From: an uncultured Prevotellaceae bacterium
Lineage (GTDB): Bacteria; Bacteroidota; Bacteroidia; Bacteroidales; Bacteroidaceae
DNA length: 64,000 nucleotides
NCBI GenBank assembly: GCA_945865175.1
Contig: CAMBDA010000007.1
Span: 1 to 64,000, forward strand
Reading direction: 5' to 3'
Within the stretch, counting starts at the first letter, position 1; each line of letters starts with the position of its first letter. The notes beneath the pieces were generated by a model. That model made no database searches, was not told the origin of the DNA, and saw nothing but the letters and a program-made list of their open reading frames with translations. The translations under genes and the position numbers were made by a program. Shown piece by piece: positions 38,319 through 47,918 of this stretch.

Positions 38319-41300
38319 CTAAGACACTGTTACATGCCCAGCGGCTGCCTGCCGCAACGAGAAGATGACACGATAACCTTCGGCCACAGCCTGGGCCGTA
38401 AGGCGCAGGCCCGGATGCCCCAGGGCCGTATCGTGGTCACGGATTATCTGCTTGGCAATGAGGAAAGCCACCGGCCCGTGAGCAGGCTGGAATAACTGCG
38501 ACAGCTCCTCCTCATCCTTGTACACCTGGTGGAAGGTGATGAGCACATACACAAATCCATCGCTGGTCTCAGTAGCATACGTGACCACCGTAGCCTCAGG
38601 GTCGGTAAGGACACGCATCAGATGGGAAAGCAGCACAGGGTCGCCCACAACGGTATAGGGGGCCAACTGAGGATGAACGGACGGGAGGCGCACACATTCA
38701 CGCACAAATCCCGAAGAGACAGCCTGACGCTCGGCCTGCTCATACAGGAGGGAGTACACATTACGATAGAAATGGAGCAGCGAATGGAGCTGTTTCAGAT
38801 CGTCCACCTGCTCGGCTGACGGTCCGCCATTCTGTAGCATATTCACAAGTTGCTGGGTGCGGGCAGGATAATACATGGTCTCGTGCTTGATGGTGCTCAA
38901 GCAGTTGTCGAGCACCTGGTTCATCACATACAGGCGGTCCTCTTCAAAACGCAGGCGGTAGAGCACCTCGGTGCGCTGGGCCACCGCCTCTTGTCTGGCA
39001 TCACATTCCCGGAACATCTGCTCCACACAGTCGGTCAGGTGCCTGCATGTAGCCAATATCGAAGCCTGACATTGGGCGGTGTCAATATCGTTCCGCAGGT
39101 CCTGTAGCATGGGCCTCCATGCCGGATGTTCCTCACTCCGGCCATACACCGACATCATCGTGCGGCTGTGTTCCAACAAGGCCACAAGCTGCAAATAGAG
39201 TTGCTGCGCATTGGAGTCGCCATGGATTTTCTTCCTCAACACCAGCTGAAAGAAGAGCAGCAGCAACACAATGGAAAAAAACACGGACAAGGCATAGATG
39301 AAGATTGTATTGCTCTGCAGACGTTCCATCTGGCGGCAATAGGCAGGAAGCGAATCATCAGAGGTGTACAACTGGTGAAGACGCACACACTCGGCATTGG
39401 CACGCCGGTATTTGCCCCACTGCTTCATGGACAAGGATGAAACGGCCATCTGGTTGAGCAGGTAAATGGCATAGGAAGTGTCGATGGGCACCGACATGCA
39501 GGTGAGTTCCCTGCAAGCCCTGTCATAGACATCCTGATAGCGGTGCTCTTTGTAGGCGCGGCCGAAACTGTCAGAAAGGGCATACGTCTGGTCTACGCCC
39601 ATGAAGGCATACGATTGCAGAAAGGCGCACACAGCACACAGCACGGCCAGCACCCTAGGCAGGCGGAACCAGAAACGTGAGCCCTGGCCCTCAGTACTTT
39701 GCACACCAAAATCGCACACCTGAAAACGGTCGGAGGTCTTGCGGTATTTGGCAATAATGCCCTTGCAATTCATGATGCCAAAACCAAAACCCTTGCCCAG
39801 TCGGGAGGAACCAATGCGCATGGGGTCGTAATACTTGCTTTCCATGAGTTGTGACACATCTGCCTCCGAAAGTCCCACACCTGTGTCGGAGATGGAGACC
39901 TCCACATACGCATCGGTAACATCGGCCTGAAGGCTCACCATGCCACCCGAAGGCGTAAACTTGCGGGCATTTTCCGTAAGGGTATTGATCATAAAGAGCG
40001 TGAGCGCCTTGTCGGCCTTTACCACCGCATCGGTAGGGAGCACGGAGAGCGTGATGCCATGCTGTACAAAAGCCGGCTGGGCCGACTGGATAATCCTGAA
40101 GAGCGGCTGCAGGCTGAACGATGTGATATTGAGGCGCAACTGGCCCTGCCGCATCTGAATCCAGCTGGTGAGCGCGCTGTTGATACACATAATCTCCTGT
40201 GTCAGTTCAGCCACATACGCCAGCCGCCTGTCATCTGTCTGTCCATCGGCCTTCATGCGGTCCACCTCGGCAATCATACGGTCGAGCAACGGAAATATGG
40301 CATACACCATGGAAACCTTGGCCTGGCGCTCCACATGCCCCTGCTTGTACTGGCTGATGTGATGGGATGCCACGGCAGTCTCCTCCTCCCGTTCCTCCAG
40401 CTGCTGGTCGAGGAGCGAACGGGCCTGGCCAGCCAACGTTTCCAACTGCCTGTAGGCCACTGATTCCCGGACATGCTCCAGATTGAAGGCTGTCCGACGC
40501 GACTGACGGTGAATGCGGCGGATAAGTAGCCAAAGCAGCACAGAAACCACCGCCACCAGCAGCACCAGCACAGCCAGGCTGCGATGAGTGTGGTTCACCT
40601 CGTGTTCCAGTTTCAGCCTTCTGTTTTCCAATTCAAAATCCTGGCTGAAACGGCCCAAAAGCTCCAGATAGGCCGAACGATGATACTGGCTCTGCTTGCT
40701 GTCGCCCAGGGCACTATAGGTCATGCTCAGACGCTCATGGATATCCGCTATCCAAAACGGTACATCCCACACGCTACGTTTCTTCTGGTCCTCCACAAGC
40801 GACAGCGCATGGCTGAAATAGCGCAGCGCCTCGGCGTATTCCTGATGGGAAAAACAGATTTCACCCAACGTACGATAGGCACAGGCCAGCTGGAAGAGGT
40901 CCTTGTAAGAGGCAAAGAGATGTATCGCATGATCGGCCAGCCGGAAGGAGAGGATGGTGTCGGTGGGTGTCTTGAACAAAGGGTGCCAATGGTCGTACTG
41001 GCGGGACAGATAGCCGTAGGCCTTTGACCGCTGGGCCCGAACAAGACTGTCGGCAAAGTGAGAGTCGAGCAAAGAAGCCAAAGCCTGAAGGGAATTGGCA
41101 TGAAAATAGACTGAATTTACCAGCTGTGCTCTGTTATAGGCCCGGAACAGGTAGTCAAACTCCTGCAAAATCACTTCCTCACGGCTACCCATTATCAACC
41201 CACCGCTGCCCAGCATGTACTGATAATAAATCCATTGCAGCGTGTCGGCCTGCAGAGCAGGGTCGAGCGAGGTGAGATTGATTTCCGTTATGGCCCGATT

Positions 41301-41837
41301 GTTTTGTCCGTAGTAGTAATAATAGGTACTGGAAACAATATGATACTCAGAACGCGCATAGGTGAGACGGGCAAACTGCTGGTCGGTAAGCTGTACGTCA
41401 TCCTCCGCCAAACGGTCGAAGCGTGTCTGTGCGGCATTACGGTGAAGGAAGAAAAGCATGCCCTGATCGGTGCGCTGGGCCACCTTCATATACATCACAT
41501 CGGCACACAGCAGTTCTATCTGGTCGCGACTGTGCTGATAAATCTTGTCCAGCTGGCGCACGGCATCCGTATAGCGCATCTGCTGGTAGTTGACATAGGC
41601 CAGATTATTGAGCGCGAAAGCCCAGGCTGAAGAGGAAGCCTGGGCATGGCTATAGGCCAACTGTGCATAGCGCAGCGACGAATCTATATCGGTATAGCGC
41701 TGGCGAAAAGAACGCTGGTTCCATGCGTCCACTTCAGGTGATGACTGCGGAGGAGCACAGGCCACACACCAGCAAAGGAGCAACAGAAGCGTCCACGCAA
41801 GATGTCTTCGGAAGGAAGAATGATTACATGCACCCAT
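38319..41837 (-). CDS. Large two-module TPR sensor histidine kinase (DUF5112/DUF5113-like)
   Basis: The 1,172-residue protein begins with a lipoprotein-like signal (CVAC, Cys27) and a TPR sensor (about 30-415), then a span at about 417-438. A kinase core follows whose ATP-binding boxes are intact: TENARKFTPSGG (N box, about 620), DTGVGL (G1, about 648) and GKGFGFGI (G2, about 680). The dimerisation helix before it has no phosphoacceptor His. A second span (727-745), a small extracytoplasmic loop, and a third span (844-866) lead to a second module with a clear H box, IKHETMYYP (about 982), and a degenerate ATPase domain lacking the glycine boxes. The start at ATG 41837 overlaps the PAP2 gene by 14 bases; the longer frame from 41882 would bury the signal. 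The response regulator follows directly. Confidence 0.8.
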   Translation of the reverse strand: MGACNHSSFRRHLAWTLLLLLCWCVACAPPQSSPEVDAWNQRSFRQRYTDIDSSLRYAQLAYSHAQASSSAWAFALNNLAYVNYQQMRYTDAVRQLDKIYQHSRDQIELLCADVMYMKVAQRTDQGMLFFLHRNAAQTRFDRLAEDDVQLTDQQFARLTYARSEYHIVSSTYYYYYGQNNRAITEINLTSLDPALQADTLQWIYYQYMLGSGGLIMGSREEVILQEFDYLFRAYNRAQLVNSVYFHANSLQALASLLDSHFADSLVRAQRSKAYGYLSRQYDHWHPLFKTPTDTILSFRLADHAIHLFASYKDLFQLACAYRTLGEICFSHQEYAEALRYFSHALSLVEDQKKRSVWDVPFWIADIHERLSMTYSALGDSKQSQYHRSAYLELLGRFSQDFELENRRLKLEHEVNHTHRSLAVLVLLVAVVSVLLWLLIRRIHRQSRRTAFNLEHVRESVAYRQLETLAGQARSLLDQQLEEREEETAVASHHISQYKQGHVERQAKVSMVYAIFPLLDRMIAEVDRMKADGQTDDRRLAYVAELTQEIMCINSALTSWIQMRQGQLRLNITSFSLQPLFRIIQSAQPAFVQHGITLSVLPTDAVVKADKALTLFMINTLTENARKFTPSGGMVSLQADVTDAYVEVSISDTGVGLSEADVSQLMESKYYDPMRIGSSRLGKGFGFGIMNCKGIIAKYRKTSDRFQVCDFGVQSTEGQGSRFWFRLPRVLAVLCAVCAFLQSYAFMGVDQTYALSDSFGRAYKEHRYQDVYDRACRELTCMSVPIDTSYAIYLLNQMAVSSLSMKQWGKYRRANAECVRLHQLYTSDDSLPAYCRQMERLQSNTIFIYALSVFFSIVLLLLFFQLVLRKKIHGDSNAQQLYLQLVALLEHSRTMMSVYGRSEEHPAWRPMLQDLRNDIDTAQCQASILATCRHLTDCVEQMFRECDARQEAVAQRTEVLYRLRFEEDRLYVMNQVLDNCLSTIKHETMYYPARTQQLVNMLQNGGPSAEQVDDLKQLHSLLHFYRNVYSLLYEQAERQAVSSGFVRECVRLPSVHPQLAPYTVVGDPVLLSHLMRVLTDPEATVVTYATETSDGFVYVLITFHQVYKDEEELSQLFQPAHGPVAFLIAKQIIRDHDTALGHPGLRLTAQAVAEGYRVIFSLRQAAAGHVTVS

Positions 41838-42519
41838 ATTCAAAGAATGCCAGAAGCCATGCAATGAGGCATGTGAAAACAAAGGTCGCTGCAGGAAGGC
41901 GGGAGCAGGAAATGGCAGGGAACCTTACACTGTCGTCCTGAAAGAAAGCATAACGCACACTCACACGCTGGAGGACGCGATAAAGCAGTTTGCCCACAAA
42001 AACACCATACAGCATGCCCACAAGAATATCGCTAGGATAATGTACACCCAAATACACACGGGAAAGGCTGCACAGCGTAGCCCAGGCAAAGAGCGGGACA
42101 GTGATGTCACGCCTGCGGAAAATCAGGGACAGGAAAGTGGCTACACCAAAAGTGTTGGAGGCATGGCTGGAGAAAAAGCCATACATGCCTCCGCGATAAT
42201 CGTGAACGGGCACCACAATAAGGCTGAGACCTGGCTCATGGGTGGGACGCAGACGTTGGAACAGAGGCTTGCACAGGCCGCTGGCCGTCTGGTCAGTAAT
42301 AGTCACCAGAAGTGCCAGCAGTACAAGGACCAATCCGAAACGTCGGGCCGGACGGTTATCAGCCAAGCACACCAGCAGCGAAAGGAAAAAGGGAATCCAG
42401 GGTGTGGTCTTGGTCACATACCACATCAGCTGGCTCACCACGTCACTGCCCGCATGGTTGATACATTGCAGCACCGCCACATCCAGCTGGTACAGATAAT
42501 CCATCATCTCAGTCATCAT
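41824..42519 (-). CDS. PAP2 family membrane phosphatase
   Basis: The three PAP2 signatures are present: KPLFQRLRP (about residue 84), GFFSSHASNTFG (about 113) and SRVYLGVHYPSDILVG (about 152), with about six membrane spans. Relatives dephosphorylate undecaprenyl diphosphate or lipid A; the active site faces the periplasm. It lies nine bases after batE and overlaps the kinase gene by 14 bases, linking the Bat operon to the two-component genes. Confidence 0.85.
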   Translation of the reverse strand: MMTEMMDYLYQLDVAVLQCINHAGSDVVSQLMWYVTKTTPWIPFFLSLLVCLADNRPARRFGLVLVLLALLVTITDQTASGLCKPLFQRLRPTHEPGLSLIVVPVHDYRGGMYGFFSSHASNTFGVATFLSLIFRRRDITVPLFAWATLCSLSRVYLGVHYPSDILVGMLYGVFVGKLLYRVLQRVSVRYAFFQDDSVRFPAISCSRLPAATFVFTCLIAWLLAFFEYGCM

Positions 42520-42528
42520 AGCAGGATG

Positions 42529-43305
42529 TTATATGCGTTCAAAAGCCTTCTTTTGCACCCATCCCACCTTGCCGTCGGAGATGCGTATTTCGGCCCATTC
42601 CTTCATGCTGTCGTCCTGCACGTCCAGCCGTGTACCTTCATGAATCACAAAAAGGTCGTTCCCGTTTTCCGACGGCGTACTCTTGACCGTCACCGAAGAG
42701 GCCACCACTACGCCCGATGTGCGGTTCATCACCTTGTTGTGCTGCTGATAGGCACACACATTGCCCAAGACGGACAACAGCACACACAGGATGCAGACAT
42801 AAAGGCCCATCCTGCGCACAGGCATACGACTTGAGAACATGAACAAGGCAAGCATGACCAAAGCCAGACTGAAACAAACAAGCGCCAGGATGGCCCACGC
42901 ATCAGCATACATGAGGCTCACCACATCACTCCAGAGCTGGAACAAGAAGAACTCATGCATGGGCTCTATACGGTCGATGGTCTTGTCGCGCAGAAGTTGC
43001 AGATTGTAGGCAATGTCGGCATTGGCGGGATCGAGCAGGGCAGCACGTTCATGCCACAGGATGCTGTGGGCAATGTCGCCCTTGCGATAATACGCACATC
43101 CCAGGTTGTAGTACACCACCGCGCTCGCTCCCTGTTCAGCCAACTGGGTGTAGAGCGCAATGGCCCGATCGTATTGCTCATGAGTGTAGGCACTATCGGC
43201 CAATGCCTTTATACTGTCGGTCGGTGCTTCCGCCCGGACTAGAATCGAGGGGATGCAGAGCATCAGGAATAAGATTGTCCTTAACATAGCTTTGATGATT
43301 ATCAT
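42529..43305 (-). CDS. batE: BatE: TPR and SH3-type membrane protein
   Basis: The 258 residues comprise a signal peptide, TPR repeats (SAYTHEQYDRAIALYTQLAEQG and VYYNLGCAYYRKGDIAHSI), two spans (about 135-160 and 165-185), and a periplasmic SH3-like domain ending in VGWVQKKAFERI. This is the standard BatE layout. It overlaps batD by ATGA. Bat proteins contribute to oxygen tolerance in Bacteroides fragilis, but their molecular action is not settled. Confidence 0.85.
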   Translation of the reverse strand: MIIIKAMLRTILFLMLCIPSILVRAEAPTDSIKALADSAYTHEQYDRAIALYTQLAEQGASAVVYYNLGCAYYRKGDIAHSILWHERAALLDPANADIAYNLQLLRDKTIDRIEPMHEFFLFQLWSDVVSLMYADAWAILALVCFSLALVMLALFMFSSRMPVRRMGLYVCILCVLLSVLGNVCAYQQHNKVMNRTSGVVVASSVTVKSTPSENGNDLFVIHEGTRLDVQDDSMKEWAEIRISDGKVGWVQKKAFERI

Positions 43306-45113
43306 TTCTTTATAGCACCATTGAGCCTGTTAAGGGCATCAGATGCTTCGCTGTAAATTTTCTCCATATTGGCCACAGGGTCACCAGGCGCATAGCGGGC
43401 AAACTCGCATTCATTGACTAGATTAATATAGCAGTCGACCAATGATGCGTCTACACCACGTTCTGTGAGTGCCTGTTTCACATTGTCACGGGTAAGATCG
43501 GCCATGCGCAGGTTGAGTTTGTCTCCAGCATAGCCCAGCAATGCGCGGGACACCTCATCATAGAAGGGTCCGGCCTCTCCAGCCTTGAGCAGGCGGGCTG
43601 CATTCTTGAGCCTCCGGGCCGCCTCCCTGCTGGCCTTCTTGTTGCGCTGAAGAGCCAGGTTAGCATTTTGCCGGGCATAACGACGGAACACCAATGCCAG
43701 CACACAGAAGACAAGCAGCAGCACCACATAAGAGAGCACACATTGCGCACTTCCCCAGAAACGGTAGTTGGCCTGCCGGATGCGGGCCTTTCCCAACTTG
43801 ATGAAATGGATGTCACTGTCGATTACCTTCAGGTCCTCGCGGTCCACCACGGTATGCTGGCTTACACCTTGTACCTTCTGAACATGCACATGGAAGGAAT
43901 CAGTACGAAGGGTCTTGTAATCACCCTTTTGGGGATCGAAATAGCAAAACTCGACGGGTTGTACCGTGAAATCGCCACCATGACGGGGCACAATAATATA
44001 GTCGTACACCACATTGCCCTTTGCGCCCTGGGCCGAATAGGTAGTCTTGTCGTCCACCTTGGGGTCATACACCTCAAAGTCCTTGGGCAGTTTCACCGTC
44101 GGTGCCTTCATCAGCTTCATGTTGCCATGGCCACTCACCACCAGTCGCAGGGTGGCCGCATCATTGGCCTTGATGTCGGAAGGGGTGAGCGACCCGCTGA
44201 GCGTATAGTCTCCCACGGCTCCGTTGAAATTGGCCGGCTTGGGCTGGGGCAAAGGCTTCACATCAATCTCCAGAGCCGGAGCCTTGATGGTACGCTTCAC
44301 CAGCTGGGTAAGAGAGCCTCCGCCAAAGAACACATCAAAGGGGTCCATGCTGGTGTTGTGAACCTCCACCTGCGCCTCAAAAGTGATGGGGGGCACCGTA
44401 AGTTTGCCCGACCGTTGGGGGAAGAGCACATACTGACGCCAGATAGTGGTGCCGTAGTTGCGGCCGTTGACACGTTCATACTTGAGGCTCATCTGGGCCT
44501 TGGAGTCAATTTCCTGTACGTGGAAGCCGTCGAGTTGCGGCATCTCTCCTGCCAGCTGCTGGATATTCACCAGCGTGTACAGCTTGTAGGTAAGCAGCAC
44601 AGCCTCTTGTTCATAAATCTGGGTCTTGGAGGCGGTAGCCGTAATGTACAGCTCTTCCGAGGCCTTCACAGGATGTTGTTGCTGGGGCTGACGAATGCCT
44701 CCCTGCTGTCCCTGCGAGTGCCTGCCTGCTTGGGATGATGCCGGCAACACTTCTATCTGCTGGGACTTGCTCTTGTAGGTTTTACCCTCCACCTGCACCG
44801 TGGCCACAGGCAGTCTGAACGTACCCTCTTGCGTGGCCATGACGACATAGGTGAAGGTGACACTACTCGACGAGGTGGTTTTTCCGTTTACCATCTGGAA
44901 ATTGCTTTGCTTGCTGGTGCTGGGACCGTAGAGTTCATCAAAGCCCTGGAACTTTTCCACCTTGAAATCTTCCACGTCACTCGTGTTCACCACATAGCTT
45001 ACACGTATCTGGTCACCCACCTCCGTCTGGGCAGGCGCCTGCAGGCGCACCGTCACTTGTCCCCTTGCACACAGGGACACACAACTGAATAAGACTAATA
45101 AATATCTATACAT
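43302..45113 (-). CDS. batD: BatD: oxygen-tolerance protein
   Basis: A 603-residue secreted or membrane-anchored protein with a signal peptide (ending CARGQ), repeated beta-sandwich domains typical of BatD (VTVRLQAPAQTEVGDQIRVSYVV, PLPQPKPANFNGAVGDYTLSG), a span at about 440-465, and a cytoplasmic helical tail. It probably scaffolds the VWA proteins BatA and BatB. It sits between batC and batE. Confidence 0.88.
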   Translation of the reverse strand: MYRYLLVLFSCVSLCARGQVTVRLQAPAQTEVGDQIRVSYVVNTSDVEDFKVEKFQGFDELYGPSTSKQSNFQMVNGKTTSSSSVTFTYVVMATQEGTFRLPVATVQVEGKTYKSKSQQIEVLPASSQAGRHSQGQQGGIRQPQQQHPVKASEELYITATASKTQIYEQEAVLLTYKLYTLVNIQQLAGEMPQLDGFHVQEIDSKAQMSLKYERVNGRNYGTTIWRQYVLFPQRSGKLTVPPITFEAQVEVHNTSMDPFDVFFGGGSLTQLVKRTIKAPALEIDVKPLPQPKPANFNGAVGDYTLSGSLTPSDIKANDAATLRLVVSGHGNMKLMKAPTVKLPKDFEVYDPKVDDKTTYSAQGAKGNVVYDYIIVPRHGGDFTVQPVEFCYFDPQKGDYKTLRTDSFHVHVQKVQGVSQHTVVDREDLKVIDSDIHFIKLGKARIRQANYRFWGSAQCVLSYVVLLLVFCVLALVFRRYARQNANLALQRNKKASREAARRLKNAARLLKAGEAGPFYDEVSRALLGYAGDKLNLRMADLTRDNVKQALTERGVDASLVDCYINLVNECEFARYAPGDPVANMEKIYSEASDALNRLNGAIKK

Positions 45114-45138
45114 ATATTATACATCTATTGGTTATGTT

Positions 45139-45843
45139 CTACCACTGTTTCCGAAGCCGCTTCTGCTGAGGCTGCTGCTGGGCCTGATGCACCTTGTCCT
45201 GGGTGTTCTTCTCGTCCTGCATGGCGGCATTGAGCATCTGCTCGGCATTTTCCCTGCTCATCTTGTTAGGGTCTGGCTGCTCCTTCTGCTGGTCCTTTTC
45301 TTCGTTCTTCTGGTCCTGCTTCTGTTGCTGCTGCTGGTCCTTCTTGTTCTTCTCGTCCTGTCCGTTCTCGTCCTCCTGCTGGTTCTGCTGATCCTGTCCG
45401 CCCTGGTTCTTCTTGAGCAAATACAAGCTCAGCGCATAGTTATAACGGGTGTCGTCCTGGGACGGGTCGTTTCTGAGAGCCTGACGGTAACAGGCAACAG
45501 CCTGGTCGTATTTCTGTGAAGCAAGGCTGATTACACCCATATTGTGGTAGATTTGCGACAGGCGATGCTTGTTCTTTTCCAGTCTGGCAGCCTGTTCATA
45601 CTCCTTCATTGCATCCTCGGCTTTCCCCTGCATCATCAGGGTATAGCCCAAATTATAGTGGGCAATGGCATTGGTGTTGTCCACCTCGATGGCTTTCTGG
45701 TACTTCACCTGGGCATCCGTGAACATGCTGTCGCGCAACAGGCGATTGCCATGACGAATATGGTCACGATCGGTCTGTGCTGAGGCTGTCAGCGCAAAAC
45801 CCACCAGAAGCAATGGCAAAAGATAGTAGATAGATTTCATCAT
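45139..45843 (-). CDS. batC: BatC: TPR protein with Gln/Asp/Lys-rich tail
   Basis: The 234-residue periplasmic protein has a signal peptide (ending ASAQ), three TPR units (about residues 30-140) and a low-complexity Gln/Asp/Lys tail from about 150, including a run of QQQQQ and DQKNEEKDQQKEQ. This is the normal BatC plan. It overlaps batB by ATGA. Confidence 0.85.
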   Translation of the reverse strand: MMKSIYYLLPLLLVGFALTASAQTDRDHIRHGNRLLRDSMFTDAQVKYQKAIEVDNTNAIAHYNLGYTLMMQGKAEDAMKEYEQAARLEKNKHRLSQIYHNMGVISLASQKYDQAVACYRQALRNDPSQDDTRYNYALSLYLLKKNQGGQDQQNQQEDENGQDEKNKKDQQQQQKQDQKNEEKDQQKEQPDPNKMSRENAEQMLNAAMQDEKNTQDKVHQAQQQPQQKRLRKQW

Positions 45844-46880
45844 CCTGTAATCAGTTTAATGAATTTACGTATGAAATTGGTGGGAGAGTTTCGACGGGCA
45901 ATGATGCACATGTCCAAAAAGAGCAACAACAGCCCCAGTACAATGAAGCCCTGGAACTGCTCGTCGTACGCACTAAACGATTGGCTCTCCAGTACGCTCT
46001 TGGACAGTTTGTCGAGCTGCTGAGACAACTTGTGCTGTGCCGAACTGCTATTGTCCACATAGATATAGGCTCCATTTCCCTTCTGGGCTATCTGCTGGCA
46101 CATCTCCTCATTGAGACGCGACATTACCGTCTGTCCCTCCTCATCCACGATATAGTCGGTGGTTCCAGGTACAGGAATGGGTGCACCGGAGGGATTACCC
46201 ACACCCAGCATATACACGTGGATGCCCATCTCTGCGGCAGCTTTGGCAGCTTCCTCTGCCCCGCCTTCGTTGTCCTCACCATCGGTGATGACAAACACGG
46301 CACGGCTGACATCCTTCTGCTGGGTGAAACTTTTGGTGGCCAAATCAATGGCCGTAGCAATGTCGGTTCCCTGCACACTCATCATGCCGGGCGATATGGT
46401 TTCCAGAAACATCTTAGCGCTTACATAGTCGCTGGTGATGGGAAGCTGGGTGAATGCCTGTCCGGCAAACACAATAAGCCCCACCTTGTCATCGGTCATC
46501 TCGTCTACCATGTTGCTCACCAGCATCTTGGCCTTTTCCAAACGGCTGGGCTTCACATCCTCGGCCAGCATGGAGTTACTCACATCCAGCGCAATGATGC
46601 ACTCTATACCCTGGCGCTCACGCTTCTCCACCCTGGTGCCATACTGCGGACGAGCCAGCGCAATGATGAAGGAGAGCAGCGCCATCATGGCCAACCAGAA
46701 TTTCAGTTCCGGCCGCACACGCGACACATCTTCAAACAATTCACGCACCAGCGCAGGGTCGCCATACCTGCGTATCTTTATCCTGCGCCGATAGGACGTG
46801 TAGTAGCGCACCGCCACCAGCACCACCAGCACGGCAATAAAATATAGATATTGTGGATTCTCGAATCTAAACATACTCAT
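45840..46880 (-). CDS. batB: BatB: membrane VWA-domain protein
   Basis: The 346 residues have two N-terminal spans, a von Willebrand A domain with an intact MIDAS (DVSNSMLAED, then TDIATAIDLA and ITDGEDNEGG) and one C-terminal span (GFIVLGLLLLFLDM). The domain faces the periplasm. It is 34 bases downstream of batA and coupled to batC. Confidence 0.9.
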   Translation of the reverse strand: MSMFRFENPQYLYFIAVLVVLVAVRYYTSYRRRIKIRRYGDPALVRELFEDVSRVRPELKFWLAMMALLSFIIALARPQYGTRVEKRERQGIECIIALDVSNSMLAEDVKPSRLEKAKMLVSNMVDEMTDDKVGLIVFAGQAFTQLPITSDYVSAKMFLETISPGMMSVQGTDIATAIDLATKSFTQQKDVSRAVFVITDGEDNEGGAEEAAKAAAEMGIHVYMLGVGNPSGAPIPVPGTTDYIVDEEGQTVMSRLNEEMCQQIAQKGNGAYIYVDNSSSAQHKLSQQLDKLSKSVLESQSFSAYDEQFQGFIVLGLLLLFLDMCIIARRNSPTNFIRKFIKLITG

Positions 46881-46914
46881 GAATATTTGTAAAGGGATTC
46901 AATCATTGTGGACA

Positions 46915-47913
46915 TTAGGGCAAGCGCCTGAGTATCGAATTGTTGAGCAACAGCTCCAAGAACAACGCAATTACAGCCACCAGCATGAAGGGAGCAAACG
47001 CCTCGTTACGCTTGGAGAACTGCTTCACCCTCATCTTGGTCTTTTCCAGCTGGTCGATCTTGTGATACACCTCACGCAACTTTTCCGTATTGGTGGCCCT
47101 GTAAAACTCACCCTGGGTCTTAGCCGCGATGGTGGCCAGTGTCTTGGAGTCGATTTCCACAGGCACGTTGATGTACTCCACACCGCCCGCCACAGGTACG
47201 GGATAAGGAGCTGTACCGTTGGTACCCACACCAATGGTATACACGCGTATACCAAAGGTATGGGCAATCTCGGCCGCCATGGCCGGACTAATCTGGCCAC
47301 GGTTGTTCGTTCCGTCGGTGAGCAGGATAATCACCTTGCTCTTGGCCTTGCTGTCCTTCAGGCGGGTCACGGCATTGGCGATGCCCATGCCTATGGCCGT
47401 TCCATCATCAATGAGTCCACGTTGTGCCATGTCCACCCGCATGTTGTGAAGCATGTTCAGGAGCACAGCATGGTCTACCGTCATGGGGCATTGTGTATAG
47501 GCCTCCCCGGCAAACAGCGTGAGACCGATATTGTCGTTGGGTCGGCCATTGATAAACTCCACGGCCACCTTCTTGGCAGCCTCTATACGATTGGGTTTGA
47601 GGTCTTCGGCCAACATGCTCGTACTCACATCCATGCACAACATGATGTCAATGCCTTCCATGCTCTTGTTGCTCCAGCTGTTGGTAGTGTGCGGACGGGC
47701 CAATGCCAGTACTGCCGCCACCAGACACACCACCCTGCACACGAAAGGAAGAGGCTGAAGATGCTGACGCCACGACTTTTTCACCCGGCCAAAGGAGCGC
47801 AAGGTGCTCACACGCATGGCAGGTGTGGAACGCTGCTGATAGAAGAAGTGCCAGATGATATAGACGGGTATCAGCAGGAGCAAAAACAGATATTCGTAAT
47901 TTGCAAATGTCAT
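46915..47913 (-). CDS. batA: BatA: membrane VWA-domain protein
   Basis: A 332-residue protein with the same plan as BatB: two N-terminal spans, a MIDAS (DVSTSMLAED, DGTAIGMGIA, LTDGTNN) and a C-terminal span. It probably pairs with BatB. The start is ATG 47913; the in-frame TTG at 47922 lies inside the preceding stop region. Confidence 0.9.
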   Translation of the reverse strand: MTFANYEYLFLLLLIPVYIIWHFFYQQRSTPAMRVSTLRSFGRVKKSWRQHLQPLPFVCRVVCLVAAVLALARPHTTNSWSNKSMEGIDIMLCMDVSTSMLAEDLKPNRIEAAKKVAVEFINGRPNDNIGLTLFAGEAYTQCPMTVDHAVLLNMLHNMRVDMAQRGLIDDGTAIGMGIANAVTRLKDSKAKSKVIILLTDGTNNRGQISPAMAAEIAHTFGIRVYTIGVGTNGTAPYPVPVAGGVEYINVPVEIDSKTLATIAAKTQGEFYRATNTEKLREVYHKIDQLEKTKMRVKQFSKRNEAFAPFMLVAVIALFLELLLNNSILRRLP

Positions 47914-47918
47914 AACAG

